Source: Pseudomonadota bacterium
GTDB lineage: Bacteria; Pseudomonadota; Alphaproteobacteria; Rhodospirillales; Magnetospirillaceae
Direction of reading: 5' to 3'
DNA length: 64,000 nt
Assembly: GCA_021793155.1 (NCBI GenBank)
Contig: JAJYTF010000012.1
Coordinates: 62,001-126,000, forward strand
Made by a program: the position numbers and the translations under genes. A model generated the notes under the pieces. That model ran no database searches. It was not told the origin of the DNA and saw nothing but the letters and a program-made list of their open reading frames with translations. This document shows positions 23,315 to 33,065 of this stretch, piece after piece; the stretch's first letter is position 1; the number at the start of each line of letters is the position of its first letter.

Positions 23315-26300
23315 ATGCTGTTCCGCTTCTTCCACGCCCGCCCGCTGCTGCTGGGGATGGTCCTGTTCATCGCCTTGGCCCTCGGGGTGGTGGGCTATGC
23401 GAAGATGCCCCGCAACATGTACCCGGACGTGGAGCGGCCGCAGGTCACCATCATCACGCCGCTGCCCGGCGCGGCGGCCCAGACGGTGGCGCAGAACGTC
23501 TCGCAGCCCATCGAGCGGGAGCTTTACACCATCAGCCATGTGCGCGACGTGCAGAGCCTGAACAAGGACGAGGTGTCCATCGTCCGGGCGGAGTTCGAGT
23601 ATGTGAAGGGCCTGGACACGGCGCTGCTGGACGTCAACAACGCCCTGTCTCGGGTGCGCGGCAAGCTTCCCGCCGAGGCGCCGGCCTCCAGCGTCTATGC
23701 GGTGGGCGCGTTCACCCAGCCGGTGATGGTCCTGGCGGTGTCTCCGAAGCCGGCCAGCGGGCTGTCGCTCGATCAGGTCCGGCTGCTGGCGGAAAACGAT
23801 CTGCGCTCGGCCCTCATCACCCGCCCGCATTTGGCCAATGTGGAAGTGTTCGGCGGCTATCAGCCGGCGTTCCGGGTGGTGCTCGATCCGTTGAAGCTGG
23901 CTCGCTACCACTTGTCTTCGGCACGCGTCCAGGAGGCGCTGGCCAAACTCGACCGCGATTGGCCGGTCGGCGTGATGCAAGGGCCGGGCGCCGGCGTCAC
24001 CCTGACCGCCTATGGCGAGCGCACCAGCGCCGAGGCGCTGCGGACCCTGCCGGTGATCGAGGGGGTGACCCTCGGCGACCTGGGCGACGTGATCCCGGGG
24101 CATGCCGAGCGCTATTCGGCTTACCATGGCAACGGCCAGGCGGCCATCGCGCTGGCGGTGATGCGGGCGCCCGGCGGCGCCGTCCAGGCCGCCATCGACG
24201 ACGTGGAAGCCGTGTTGCCGGGGCTGCGCGCCCGTTATCCGGGACTCGACATTGCAATCGCCGATACCCAGGGCGAGTTGATCCAGACGTCCAACGCCAA
24301 CATGATCGACGCGCTGCGCGACGCCATCATTTTCACCAGTCTGGTCATTCTCTTCTTCCTGGGCAATTGGCGCGCCGTCATCACCGCCCTGCTGTCCATC
24401 CCCCTGGTCTTTCTGTCGACGCTGGCCATCCTGTGGCTGCTCGGCAAGGAGCTCAACATCCTGGTGATGACCGGCGTCATCCTGGCGCTGGGCATGCTGG
24501 TGGACGACGCGGTCGTCGTCCTCGAGAACATCGAGCGCCATCTGGGCGAGTTGCATGAGGACATGCGCACCGCCATCACCCGCGGCACCGAGGAGGTGCT
24601 GGGGCCGGTGTTCATCGGCACCCTGGCCACCGCGGTGGTCATCGCGCCGCTGATGTTCGTCGGGGACTTTCCCCAGGCCATCTTCCAGCATCTGGTCCTG
24701 GCCGTGCTGATCGCGGTCTTCACCTCCTATTTCATCGCCGTCACCTTCATCCCGCGCCTGTCGGCTTTCTGGTATCGCCACGGCCTGCCTCCGAAGAACC
24801 GGCTGGAACGGGCCATGGAGGCCCTGTACCACCGCAGCCTCGGCTCGGGCGCCGGCCTTTATCTGGGTCTCCTGCGTTTCGCTTTCGGCGGCATTCTGGC
24901 CCGGCGCCTGATCCTGCTGCTGCCCGCCTTCGCCTTGCTGGTGTTCAGCGCCAGGACCGTTATTCCCTTGATCGGCAGGGACGCCCTGCCGCCCATGGAC
25001 ACCGGCCTCGTCCGGGTGCATGTGAAATTCGGTTCCAACGAGCCGGTGCAGGTGGCAGAACAACGGCTCGCCGGGCTCGAACGCCAACTGATGGAGGACA
25101 AGCGCGTCGAGCGGGTCAGCGCAATCTTCGGCTCGGAACCGGGAGTGATTTCCCTCGGGTCCGGGCAGCAGCCGTCCGAAGCCACCCTCAACATCACCTT
25201 CGTCAACCGGCTGGAGCGGGCGGAAAGCAGCTGGCGGATCGAAAACGACCTCCGCCGCGCCATATCCGCGCTTCCAGGCGTTACCATCGACGACTCCTTC
25301 GATTCGGGCGCCACCGTCCTGGGCACGGTCAAGGCCCCGGTGGATATCCGCCTGTCCGCCGAAGACTGGCGCCTGCTGCCGGCGGCCGCGGCGAAAGTGA
25401 AGGCGGCCCTGGCCACAGTGCCCGGGGTGACTTCGGTCTCCACGACCTGGGACGCCGATACGGTAGAGGCGCATCTGGTGTTCGACGAACAGCTGCTGCG
25501 CGCCTGGGGCCTGACGCCGGACGCGGTGGTCGCGCAATTGCCGCTGAAGGGACAGAGCGTCGCCTCGGCCAGCAAGCTGCCGACGGTCAGCGCCATCCCC
25601 GTGCAGGGCTATTTCACCGAGCCCTACCGCTCGGACCCCGACAGTCTCGCGCTGTTGCCCATCGCACTCTCGGACGGCTCGACCATCGCCCTCGGCGATG
25701 TGGCGCGGATCGAACGCCGTCCGGGCCTGTCGCTGCTGACCAGCGACAATCTCCACTATACCTTGGACGTCCAGGCCTATCGCGACACCGTTCCCATCAG
25801 CGTGCTGAGCGAGCAATGCCTGTCCGCCGCTCAGGCCGCGGCCCCGGCCGGCATCGAGGTCGCCGATCGCGGCGACAACGAGCAGGGAACCGATTCCAGC
25901 CGGCGCATGCTGACCGGCCTGGCCATGGGCATCCTTCTGCTGTTCGGCGTCCTGGCGCCGGCCTATGGCAGCCTTGGCTTGGCCGTGCTGTCCGTACTGA
26001 TCCTGCCGCTGTCCGCCATCGGCGCGATCTGGGGCCTGCTGGCCTTCGACAAGGCCCTGGCCCTGCCCGCCATCCTGGGCGTCGTCCTGTTGTTCTCCAT
26101 CGTCATCAAGAATTCGATCCTGATGGTGGATTTCATCCAGGTCCGCCGCCGCGCCGGCCAAACCCCAATCGCCGCCGCCGAGGCCGCCATCGGCCTGCGC
26201 TACCGCCCCATCCTGATGACCGCCCTGGGCACCATCGCCGGGATGGTTCCCATCGCCATGCAGCGGGCGGTCGGCCTCGAGCGACTGTCGCCGTTGGCCG

Positions 26301-26455
26301 ATGCCGCCATCGGCGGGCTGCTCGTCGGCACCATCCTGTCGCTGTTCTATTTGCCGATGTTCTACGTATGGATGAGCCGCCCGGCGGGCCGCCGTGACAA
26401 GGCGGAGCGGCCAAAGGAGTTGCAGTATGCTGATCATCTTCACCCGCCTGGCTGA
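23315..26455 (+). CDS. RND-family efflux pump
   Basis: A 1046-residue proton-driven exporter of full length. The N-terminal anchor is followed by a large periplasmic porter region. TM4 carries the proton-relay Asp pair (GMLVDDAVVVLENIERH, about residues 396-397). The second half repeats the fold and ends with FSIVIKNSILMVDFIQ and RYRPILMTALGTIAGMVP. It resembles the HAE1/hydrophobe branch more than CusA-type metal pumps, because the Met-rich metal sites of CusA are not evident. The substrate is unknown, and regulation by a metalloid-type ArsR hints at thiol-reactive compounds. Its 3' end overlaps the permease gene by 29 bp. Confidence 0.92.
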   Translation: MLFRFFHARPLLLGMVLFIALALGVVGYAKMPRNMYPDVERPQVTIITPLPGAAAQTVAQNVSQPIERELYTISHVRDVQSLNKDEVSIVRAEFEYVKGLDTALLDVNNALSRVRGKLPAEAPASSVYAVGAFTQPVMVLAVSPKPASGLSLDQVRLLAENDLRSALITRPHLANVEVFGGYQPAFRVVLDPLKLARYHLSSARVQEALAKLDRDWPVGVMQGPGAGVTLTAYGERTSAEALRTLPVIEGVTLGDLGDVIPGHAERYSAYHGNGQAAIALAVMRAPGGAVQAAIDDVEAVLPGLRARYPGLDIAIADTQGELIQTSNANMIDALRDAIIFTSLVILFFLGNWRAVITALLSIPLVFLSTLAILWLLGKELNILVMTGVILALGMLVDDAVVVLENIERHLGELHEDMRTAITRGTEEVLGPVFIGTLATAVVIAPLMFVGDFPQAIFQHLVLAVLIAVFTSYFIAVTFIPRLSAFWYRHGLPPKNRLERAMEALYHRSLGSGAGLYLGLLRFAFGGILARRLILLLPAFALLVFSARTVIPLIGRDALPPMDTGLVRVHVKFGSNEPVQVAEQRLAGLERQLMEDKRVERVSAIFGSEPGVISLGSGQQPSEATLNITFVNRLERAESSWRIENDLRRAISALPGVTIDDSFDSGATVLGTVKAPVDIRLSAEDWRLLPAAAAKVKAALATVPGVTSVSTTWDADTVEAHLVFDEQLLRAWGLTPDAVVAQLPLKGQSVASASKLPTVSAIPVQGYFTEPYRSDPDSLALLPIALSDGSTIALGDVARIERRPGLSLLTSDNLHYTLDVQAYRDTVPISVLSEQCLSAAQAAAPAGIEVADRGDNEQGTDSSRRMLTGLAMGILLLFGVLAPAYGSLGLAVLSVLILPLSAIGAIWGLLAFDKALALPAILGVVLLFSIVIKNSILMVDFIQVRRRAGQTPIAAAEAAIGLRYRPILMTALGTIAGMVPIAMQRAVGLERLSPLADAAIGGLLVGTILSLFYLPMFYVWMSRPAGRRDKAERPKELQYADHLHPPG

Positions 26456-27392
26456 TTGGGTCGACTACGGACTGCTCGGCCTGTCGGCGGCCACCAAGCT
26501 GGGCGACGCGGTCCATTTCTTCGTCGAAGACGTCAGCAAGATCTTCGTCCTGTTGACCGTCATCGTCTTCGCCATCGGCATGCTGCGCACCATGCTGACA
26601 CCGGCGCGCATGCGCCGCATGCTGGCCGGCAGCCGCCGCGGCCCGGCCTATCTGCTGGCCGGCCTGCTGGGGGCGGTGACGCCGTTCTGCTCCTGCTCGG
26701 CGGTACCGCTGTTCATCGGCCTGCTGGAAGCCGCCGTGCCGATGGGGGTGACGATGACCTTCCTGATCACCTCGCCGATGGTCAACGAGGTGGCCGTGGT
26801 CATGCTGGCGGCCCTGCTGGGCTGGAAGATCACCACCCTCTATTTCGCCACCGGCATGGTGGTCGGAATCGCCGGCGGCCTGGCCATCGACGCGCTGGGC
26901 ATGGAGCGCTTCGTCGAGGACTATGTGTGGAAGATCCGCATGGGCGAGGTGGCCGAAACCGCCGCCGATCTCAGCCTCAAGGGCCGGGCGGCCTATGGCG
27001 CCGCCCAGGTGCGGGAGATCATCGGCCGGGTCTGGCTCTACGTGCTGATCGGCATCGGCATCGGCGCCGGCCTGCACGGCTATGTGCCGGCGGAGTTCTT
27101 CGCCCGTCACGCCGGCCCAGACAACCCCTTTGCCGTGCCTTTCGCCGTATTGGTCGGCATCCCCCTCTACTCCAACGCTGCCGGCATGATCCCCATCGTC
27201 GAGGCCCTGCTGGCGAAAGGCCTGCCGGTGGGCACGGTGCTGGCGCTGATGATGAGCATTACCGCCATTTCGGCGCCCGAGTTGATGATCCTGCGCAAGG
27301 TGCTCAAAGTCCCCATGCTGGCCTTTTTCGCCGGCTTTCTCGCCGTCGCCTTTGTTGGCGTCGGCTATTTCTTCAATCTCGTGCTAAATTAG
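26427..27392 (+). CDS. ArsP-like permease (DUF318/UPF0718)
   Basis: A 321-residue polytopic permease starting MLIIFTRLADW, with about eight membrane segments. The hallmark TPFCSCSAVPLFIGLLE and ITSPMVNEVAV are present, followed by a second pseudo-repeat with GIPLYSNAAGMIPIVEAL and SITAISAPELMIL. Members of the family export trivalent organoarsenicals (ArsP) or act in metal export. Position under ArsR and next to a Cys-x-x-Cys thioredoxin-like protein is typical of the family. Substrate inferred only. Confidence 0.85.
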   Translation: MLIIFTRLADWVDYGLLGLSAATKLGDAVHFFVEDVSKIFVLLTVIVFAIGMLRTMLTPARMRRMLAGSRRGPAYLLAGLLGAVTPFCSCSAVPLFIGLLEAAVPMGVTMTFLITSPMVNEVAVVMLAALLGWKITTLYFATGMVVGIAGGLAIDALGMERFVEDYVWKIRMGEVAETAADLSLKGRAAYGAAQVREIIGRVWLYVLIGIGIGAGLHGYVPAEFFARHAGPDNPFAVPFAVLVGIPLYSNAAGMIPIVEALLAKGLPVGTVLALMMSITAISAPELMILRKVLKVPMLAFFAGFLAVAFVGVGYFFNLVLN

Positions 27393-27402
27393 GAGTTTCG
27401 CG

Positions 27403-27639
27403 ATGAAGCGCATCAAGGTCCTGGGTTCCGGCTGCAAGAACTGCATCACCACCGCCAAGCTGATCGAGGACAAGGCCAAGGCGCTGGGTGTCGCCGTCGA
27501 CATCGAAAAGGTCACCGACATGGCGGCGATCATGGGATACGGGGTGATGAGCACGCCGGGCGTGGTCGTCGATGGAAAAGTCGTCCATGCCGGCGGCATT
27601 CCGGCGGCGGCGGCCATCGACCAATGGCTGCGGAGCTGA
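27403..27639 (+). CDS. Small redox-active thioredoxin-like protein
   Basis: A 78-residue protein with a glutaredoxin-sized fold. GSGCKNC is the redox-active site near residue 9. STPGVVVDGKVVHAGGIP contains the cis-Pro. This family (redox-active disulfide protein 2, MTH895 type) is often encoded beside DUF318 permeases and may load or reduce the transported ligand. It lies 10 bp after the permease gene. Confidence 0.87.
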   Translation: MKRIKVLGSGCKNCITTAKLIEDKAKALGVAVDIEKVTDMAAIMGYGVMSTPGVVVDGKVVHAGGIPAAAAIDQWLRS

Positions 27640-27643
27640 TCGC

Positions 27644-29131
27644 ATGACGACCCGCCCCGCCGGCATCATGGCGCTTCTGGTCCTGCTGGGCGGTTGCGCG
27701 GCGGGGCCCGATTTCCAGTCGCCCGACCCGCCCGAGGCCGCAGCCTATACGCGGGCAACCGTGCAGCCGAGTCTGGCGCCCGGCGGCGGCGAGCCGCCCC
27801 AACGCCTGGTTGAGGGCCAAGCGGTTCCGGCGACCTGGTGGCAGCTGTTCCACTCGCCGGCCCTCGACAAGCTGGTCCGTGAGGCGCTGGCCGGAAGCCC
27901 CTCGCTGGACGCCGCCCGGGCGACGCTGGCCCAGGCGCAGCAGGCGGTGCTGCAGGCGCGCGGCGCCTATTATCCCCAGCTTGACGTCGCCGCATTAGCG
28001 GAACGGCAGCAAGGGCCGGCCTTCGCCCTCGGCCTGCTGCCCTCGGCCCGCCACGGCCTTCCGGTGTTCAACCTCTATTCGCTTGGTCCGACGGTCAGCT
28101 TCGCTCCCGATGTCTTCGGTCTGACCGCCCGGCATGTGGAACAGCAGACGGCACTGGCCGAACTGCAGGCCTACCAGCTGGCCGCCGCCCATCTCGCCAT
28201 CGCCGGCAATGCCGTCAGCCAAGCCCTGGCCATCGCCTCGCTGCGCCGGCAGATCGGCACGGTGCGGGATATCCTTGCCGAAGACGAGAAGAACCTTGGG
28301 CTGGTGCGCGACAAGTTCAGCGCCGGCAAGGTAACACGCAACGACCTGCTGACCGCCGAGACGCAACTGGCAAATGACCGGGCCCTGTTGCCGCCGCTCG
28401 AGCAACAGCAGGCGGCGGCCGAGGACGCGCTGGCCGTCCTGGTCGGCAAGCCGCCGGCGGAATGGACACCGCCGGCGTTCGACCTGGCCGATTTCACCCT
28501 GCCGGGCGAACTGCCGGTCAGCCTGCCCTCGGCCCTGGTGCGCCAGCGCCCCGACATCCTGGCGGCGCAGGCCCAACTGCACGCCAGCAGCGCCGCCATC
28601 GGGGTGGCCACCGCCCAGATGTACCCCAGCTTCCCGCTATCCGCCTCGATCGACACCGCCGCCCTGTCCGCGACCTCGCTGTTCGACCAGTCGAGCCTGG
28701 TGTGGACCTTGGCCGGCGGCCTGACCGCCCCCATCTTCCACGGCGGCGCGCTGGAAGCGCAGAAGCAGGGCGCGATCGAGGGCTTCCAGGCCTCGCTGGC
28801 CACCTACCGGCAAACCGTGCTGCAGGCCTTCGGCCAAGTCGCCGACACGTTGCGGGCCCTCGGCCACGATGCCGAGCTTGTGGCGGCGGAGCGCCGGGCC
28901 CTTGACGCCGCCAACGACGCCCTGGACCTCCAGCGACTCACCTACGCCGCCGGCCGGACCGACGTCCTGCGGCTGATCGACGCCGAACGCAGCGCCCAGC
29001 AGGCGCGCCTCGGCTATGTCCGGGCCCAGGCCCAGCGCTTTCTCGACAGCGCCCAGCTGGCGGTGGCCATGGGCGGCGGCTGGTGGGACGACCCGGCGCT
29101 GGTCGCCGGCGCCAAGGGAGAGGGGAAATGA
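27644..29131 (+). CDS. Outer-membrane efflux lipoprotein (NodT/OprM type)
   Basis: A 495-residue TolC-like channel. The start MTTRPAGIMALL was chosen because it gives a lipoprotein signal with lipobox LGGC. Two efflux-protein repeats with long helices follow (about 95-280 and 310-490). RQRPDILAAQAQLHAS is the family signature. It could serve both the RND pump upstream and the ABC exporter downstream, since no other channel is encoded in the operon. The stop overlaps the next start in ATGA. Confidence 0.9.
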   Translation: MTTRPAGIMALLVLLGGCAAGPDFQSPDPPEAAAYTRATVQPSLAPGGGEPPQRLVEGQAVPATWWQLFHSPALDKLVREALAGSPSLDAARATLAQAQQAVLQARGAYYPQLDVAALAERQQGPAFALGLLPSARHGLPVFNLYSLGPTVSFAPDVFGLTARHVEQQTALAELQAYQLAAAHLAIAGNAVSQALAIASLRRQIGTVRDILAEDEKNLGLVRDKFSAGKVTRNDLLTAETQLANDRALLPPLEQQQAAAEDALAVLVGKPPAEWTPPAFDLADFTLPGELPVSLPSALVRQRPDILAAQAQLHASSAAIGVATAQMYPSFPLSASIDTAALSATSLFDQSSLVWTLAGGLTAPIFHGGALEAQKQGAIEGFQASLATYRQTVLQAFGQVADTLRALGHDAELVAAERRALDAANDALDLQRLTYAAGRTDVLRLIDAERSAQQARLGYVRAQAQRFLDSAQLAVAMGGGWWDDPALVAGAKGEGK

Positions 29132-30183
29132 ACGCACGCCGTCGTCTGGTCGCGGTCGTTGTCCTCGCCGCCGCAGCCGGCGGCGGGATCTGGTGGCTCA
29201 CCCACCGCCTTCACCCCAGCATGGGTGCCGACACCTTGCTGCTTTACGGCAATGTGGACATCCGGGAGATCCAGCCTGCCTTCAACGACAGCGATGTGAT
29301 CAATCGGATGCTGGTGTCGGAAGGCGCGGTGGTAAAGAAGGGCGACCTGATCGCCACGATCGACGACCGGCGCTACGCCGCGCGCCTGGCCCAGGCGAAA
29401 CAACAGGCGGATAGCCTGAAGGCGACGCTGGACAGGCTGGCCAACGGGTCTCGGCCCGAGGAGATCGCCCAGGCCAAGGCGACCATGGAGGGGTTGCTCG
29501 CGACCTACGAGAACAACAAGACCCTCTACGATCGCACCTTGGGACTGCTGCCCAAGGGGGCCGCCTCGACCGAAGACCGTGACAACGCAGAGGCGCAGCT
29601 GAATGCATCGCGCGAAAACTACGAGGCGGCGAAGCAGACCTATATCCTCGCGGTGAAGGGCCCCCGCGCCGAGGATATCGCCGCCGCCCGTGCCGCCTAT
29701 GAGGCGGCGGCGGCGGCGGCCAGCCTGGCCGAACGCGAGTATGCCGACACCAAGCTGTATGCCCCCGAGGACGGGATCGTCGAAGACCGCATCCTGGAGC
29801 CGGGCGACATGGCTTCGCCGAGCACGCCGGTCTACACCATCGCCCTGACCGACCCGCTGTGGGTACGAGCCTATGTGGCGGAGCCCGACCTCGGCAGGCT
29901 GGGCCTCGGCATGCCGGCCGCCGTCACCACCGACAGTTTTCCCGGCCGCAGTTACCGCGGCTGGGTGGGATACATCGCGCCGACCGCGGAGTTCACCCCG
30001 AAGACCGTGGAAACCACCGAACTGCGAACCCGTCTGGTCTATCAGGTCCGCGTCTATGTCTGCAATTCCGGCAATCAATTGCGCCTGGGCATGCCGGCGA
30101 CCATTGCCGTCGATCTTTCACCGCCGGCGGCGGGGCAGCCCGCTGCCCCCGGATGCGGAGCGGACAATGGCGGCCGCTCCTGA
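29128..30183 (+). CDS. HlyD-family adaptor, YbhG-like
   Basis: A 351-residue membrane-fusion protein starting MNARRRLVAVV. It has one membrane anchor (about 7-24), then GNVDIREIQPAF and the lipoyl half VSEGAVVKKGDLIATID. A coiled-coil hairpin (about 85-200) and the second lipoyl part ending in YAPEDGIVEDRILEPGDM follow. Together with the next three genes it has the YbhG-YbhF-YbhS-YbhR layout of ABC-type tripartite exporters. Confidence 0.88.
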   Translation: MNARRRLVAVVVLAAAAGGGIWWLTHRLHPSMGADTLLLYGNVDIREIQPAFNDSDVINRMLVSEGAVVKKGDLIATIDDRRYAARLAQAKQQADSLKATLDRLANGSRPEEIAQAKATMEGLLATYENNKTLYDRTLGLLPKGAASTEDRDNAEAQLNASRENYEAAKQTYILAVKGPRAEDIAAARAAYEAAAAAASLAEREYADTKLYAPEDGIVEDRILEPGDMASPSTPVYTIALTDPLWVRAYVAEPDLGRLGLGMPAAVTTDSFPGRSYRGWVGYIAPTAEFTPKTVETTELRTRLVYQVRVYVCNSGNQLRLGMPATIAVDLSPPAAGQPAAPGCGADNGGRS

Positions 30184-31942
30184 AGAGCCGTCCGCCGCCC
30201 TGCGGCTTGACCGCGTGACGCGGGTCTTTCGGGCCGGCGGGCGGCGCGTCGTGGCGGTCGACGAGGTCAGCGGACGGGTCGAGCGGGGCGCCGTCACTGG
30301 GCTGATCGGCCCGGATGGGGCAGGCAAGACGACGCTGATGCGGCTTTGCGCCGGCCTGCTGCTTCCCGACGGCGGGCGGATCGCGGTGTTGGGCATCGAC
30401 GTCACGCAAGCGCCGGCCGCGGCCCAGGCGAGGATCGGCTACATGCCGCAACGTTTCGGCCTGTACGAGGACCTCAGCGTACAGGAGAATCTCGATCTTT
30501 ACGCCGAATTGCAGGGGGTGCCGGCGGCGGCGCGCGGGCCGCGCTACGACCAGCTTCTACACATGACGGGGCTCGGGCGATTCACCGGCCGCCTGGCCGG
30601 CCGGCTTTCGGGCGGCATGAAACAGAAGCTCGGCCTGGCCTGCACCCTGGTGCGGGCCCCCGAACTGCTGTTCCTCGACGAGCCGACGGTCGGCGTCGAC
30701 CCGGTGTCCCGTCGCGAGTTGTGGGCCATCGTCGATCACCTGACCCGCAGCGAGGGCATGACGGTGCTGCTCAGCACCTCCTATCTCGACGAGGCCGAAC
30801 GCTGCCGGGCGGTACTGCTGATGCACGAGGGGCGGCTGATCGGCGCCGACGATCCCGCTCGTTTCACCGCCGGCCTGGCCGGCCGCAGCTTCCACGTCGC
30901 CGCCAGGGACTTCAGCAAGCGCCGCCTGCATGAACGCCTGTCCGGCGCGACGGGCATCATCGACGCCACCATCCAGGGGGCGCAGGTTCGCATCGTCACC
31001 GAAACCGCTGCTCCGCCTTCGGCCGCCGCCCTGCTGCCGGATGTGCCGGATGCCCGCATCGTCGCCGTGCCGCCGCGCTTCGAAGACAGCTTCATCGCCC
31101 TTCTCAAGACGGGTCGCCGCGCTGGCGGTATGCCGCCGGCCGCCAGCCCGCCTTCGGCGCCCGCGGCCCCGGCGGCGGGCGGCGGCGACGAGGTGATCGT
31201 GGTGCGGGACCTGACCCGCCGGTTCGGCAGTTTCCGCGCCGTCGACAATGTCAGCTTCTCGGTCCGCAAAGGCGAAATCTTCGGTCTGCTGGGGGCCAAC
31301 GGTGCTGGCAAATCCACCACCTTCCGCATGTTGTGCGGCCTGTTGCCGCCGTCCGACGGCAGCCTGCGGGTGGCCGGCTTCGACCTCGGCCATGCGGCGG
31401 CGGCGGCGCGCGGCCGCGTCGGTTACATGGCCCAGAAATTCTCGCTCTATGGCGACCTTTCGGTCATGCAGAACCTGCGCTTCTTCAGCAGCGCCTACCG
31501 CCTGAAGGGGGAGCGTCGCCGCCGCCGCATCGCCTGGGCGGTCGAGGAATTCGCCCTCGGCCCCGTTTCCTCGGCCACCAGCCGGGATCTGCCGTTGGGC
31601 TACAAGCAGCGCCTAGCCCTGGCCTGCGCGCTGATGCACGAACCCGACATCCTGTTTCTCGACGAGCCGACCTCGGGTGTCGATCCTTTGGCGCGGCGCG
31701 AGTTCTGGCACCGCATCAACGCCCTGGCCGAGGCCGGCGTCACCATTCTGGTGACCACCCATTTCATGGAAGAGGCGGAATATTGCGACCGCCTGGTGAT
31801 CATGGCCGATGGACGGATCCTCGCCACCGGCGATTCGGAAAGCCTGAAGGAGCGCTTGCGCAGCAAGGAGCGACCGGATCCGACCATGGAGGACGCTTTC
31901 GTTGCCCTGATCGAGGCGGCGGGCGCGGAGAGGGCAGCATGA
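30167..31942 (+). CDS. Fused tandem ABC ATPase, YbhF-like
   Basis: A 591-residue protein with two complete nucleotide-binding domains. In the first, GPDGAGKTT (Walker A), LSGGMKQKLGLA (signature) and LLFLDEPTVGVDP (Walker B) are all canonical. In the second, GANGAGKSTT and ILFLDEPTSGVDP are canonical, but the signature reads LPLGYKQRLALA instead of LSGGQ. A Pro/Ala-rich linker (about 320-340) joins them. It overlaps the adaptor gene by 17 bp and the permease gene by ATGA. Confidence 0.9.
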   Translation: MAAAPEEPSAALRLDRVTRVFRAGGRRVVAVDEVSGRVERGAVTGLIGPDGAGKTTLMRLCAGLLLPDGGRIAVLGIDVTQAPAAAQARIGYMPQRFGLYEDLSVQENLDLYAELQGVPAAARGPRYDQLLHMTGLGRFTGRLAGRLSGGMKQKLGLACTLVRAPELLFLDEPTVGVDPVSRRELWAIVDHLTRSEGMTVLLSTSYLDEAERCRAVLLMHEGRLIGADDPARFTAGLAGRSFHVAARDFSKRRLHERLSGATGIIDATIQGAQVRIVTETAAPPSAAALLPDVPDARIVAVPPRFEDSFIALLKTGRRAGGMPPAASPPSAPAAPAAGGGDEVIVVRDLTRRFGSFRAVDNVSFSVRKGEIFGLLGANGAGKSTTFRMLCGLLPPSDGSLRVAGFDLGHAAAAARGRVGYMAQKFSLYGDLSVMQNLRFFSSAYRLKGERRRRRIAWAVEEFALGPVSSATSRDLPLGYKQRLALACALMHEPDILFLDEPTSGVDPLARREFWHRINALAEAGVTILVTTHFMEEAEYCDRLVIMADGRILATGDSESLKERLRSKERPDPTMEDAFVALIEAAGAERAA

Positions 31943-33060
31943 GGGACTCGCTCGGCCGCCTGCGCGGCCTGTTGCGCAAGGAGTTTCTGCAGATCCTGCG
32001 CGATCCGTCGGCCATCGCCGTCGCCTTCCTGCTGCCCGCCTTTCTCCTGCTGATCTTCGGTTTCGGAGTCAGCCTCGATGCGCATGATGTTCCCGTCGGC
32101 GTGGTCGTCGACCGCCCCGACGCGCTTGCCGCCAGCTTCACCGGCAAGCTGGCGAACTCGCCCTATTTCCAGCCACGGCCGTTCGCCACCATCGGCGAGG
32201 CGGAGAAGGCGCTTGCGGCCCATGAGGTAACGGCCATCGTCTGGCTGCGCGAGGACTTCACGCGCCGGGCGCTGTCGGGCGGCGAAGCGCCGCTCGGCGT
32301 GATCGTCAACGGAACCGACGCCAACAGCGCCCGCATCATCGAAGGCTATGTGCAACAGGCCTGGGCCAACTGGCTGCAAGCCGAAGCCGCCGAACGGGGT
32401 GCGCCGCCGCCAACGCCGGTCGCGGTGCAGCAGACGGTCCGCTTCAACCCCGCCGTCAGCAGCCGCGATTATCTCATTCCCGGGCTGATCGCCATGATCA
32501 TGACCCTGACCGGCGCGCTGCTGACCGCCCTGGTCATCGCCCGGGAATGGGAACGCGGCACGCTGGAAGCCCTGATGGTGACCCGGGCGACCATCCGCGA
32601 GATCCTGCTCGCCAAGCTGCTGCCCTATTTTCTGCTCGGCATGGGTGGCATGGCGGCGTCGGTGATCCTGGCGGTGACAGTGTTCGACGTCCCGTTCCAC
32701 GGCTCGCTGGCCGTATTGACTGCAACCTCGGCGGTGTTCCTGTTGGCCGCCCTCGGCATGGGCCTGCTGATCTCCAGCGTGGCGCGCAACCAGTTCGTCG
32801 CCGGCCAGATCGCCATCATCACCACCTTTCTGCCGGCCTTCATCCTGTCGGGCTTCATCTTCGACATCGGCAGCATGCCGGCCGCGGTGCGCCTCATCAC
32901 CCATGTCGTGGCGGCGCGTTATTTCGTCGCGATCCTGCAGACCGTGTTCCTGGCCGGCGATGTGTGGGCGGTGATTTTGCCCAATGCGCTGGCCCTGGCG
33001 GTGATGGCGGCGATCTTCCTCGGCATCGCCCGGCTGAGCGCCCGCAAGCGGCTGGACTGA
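31939..33060 (+). CDS. ABC-2 type permease, YbhS-like
   Basis: A 373-residue inner-membrane subunit starting MRDSLGRLRGLLRKE. One N-terminal membrane segment, a long periplasmic domain (about 50-170) and five C-terminal segments are visible. The conserved EWERGTLEALMVTRATIREIL loop that contacts the ATPase is present. It forms the translocation pore with the following permease. Confidence 0.9.
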   Translation: MRDSLGRLRGLLRKEFLQILRDPSAIAVAFLLPAFLLLIFGFGVSLDAHDVPVGVVVDRPDALAASFTGKLANSPYFQPRPFATIGEAEKALAAHEVTAIVWLREDFTRRALSGGEAPLGVIVNGTDANSARIIEGYVQQAWANWLQAEAAERGAPPPTPVAVQQTVRFNPAVSSRDYLIPGLIAMIMTLTGALLTALVIAREWERGTLEALMVTRATIREILLAKLLPYFLLGMGGMAASVILAVTVFDVPFHGSLAVLTATSAVFLLAALGMGLLISSVARNQFVAGQIAIITTFLPAFILSGFIFDIGSMPAAVRLITHVVAARYFVAILQTVFLAGDVWAVILPNALALAVMAAIFLGIARLSARKRLD

Positions 33061-33065
33061 CCGCC

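Noticed and set aside
22952-26443. Open reading frame of 1163 codons on the minus strand
   Set aside because: It is the antisense shadow of the RND pump gene. Its composition is rich in Gln, His, Gly and Arg, as expected for reversed GC-rich coding DNA.
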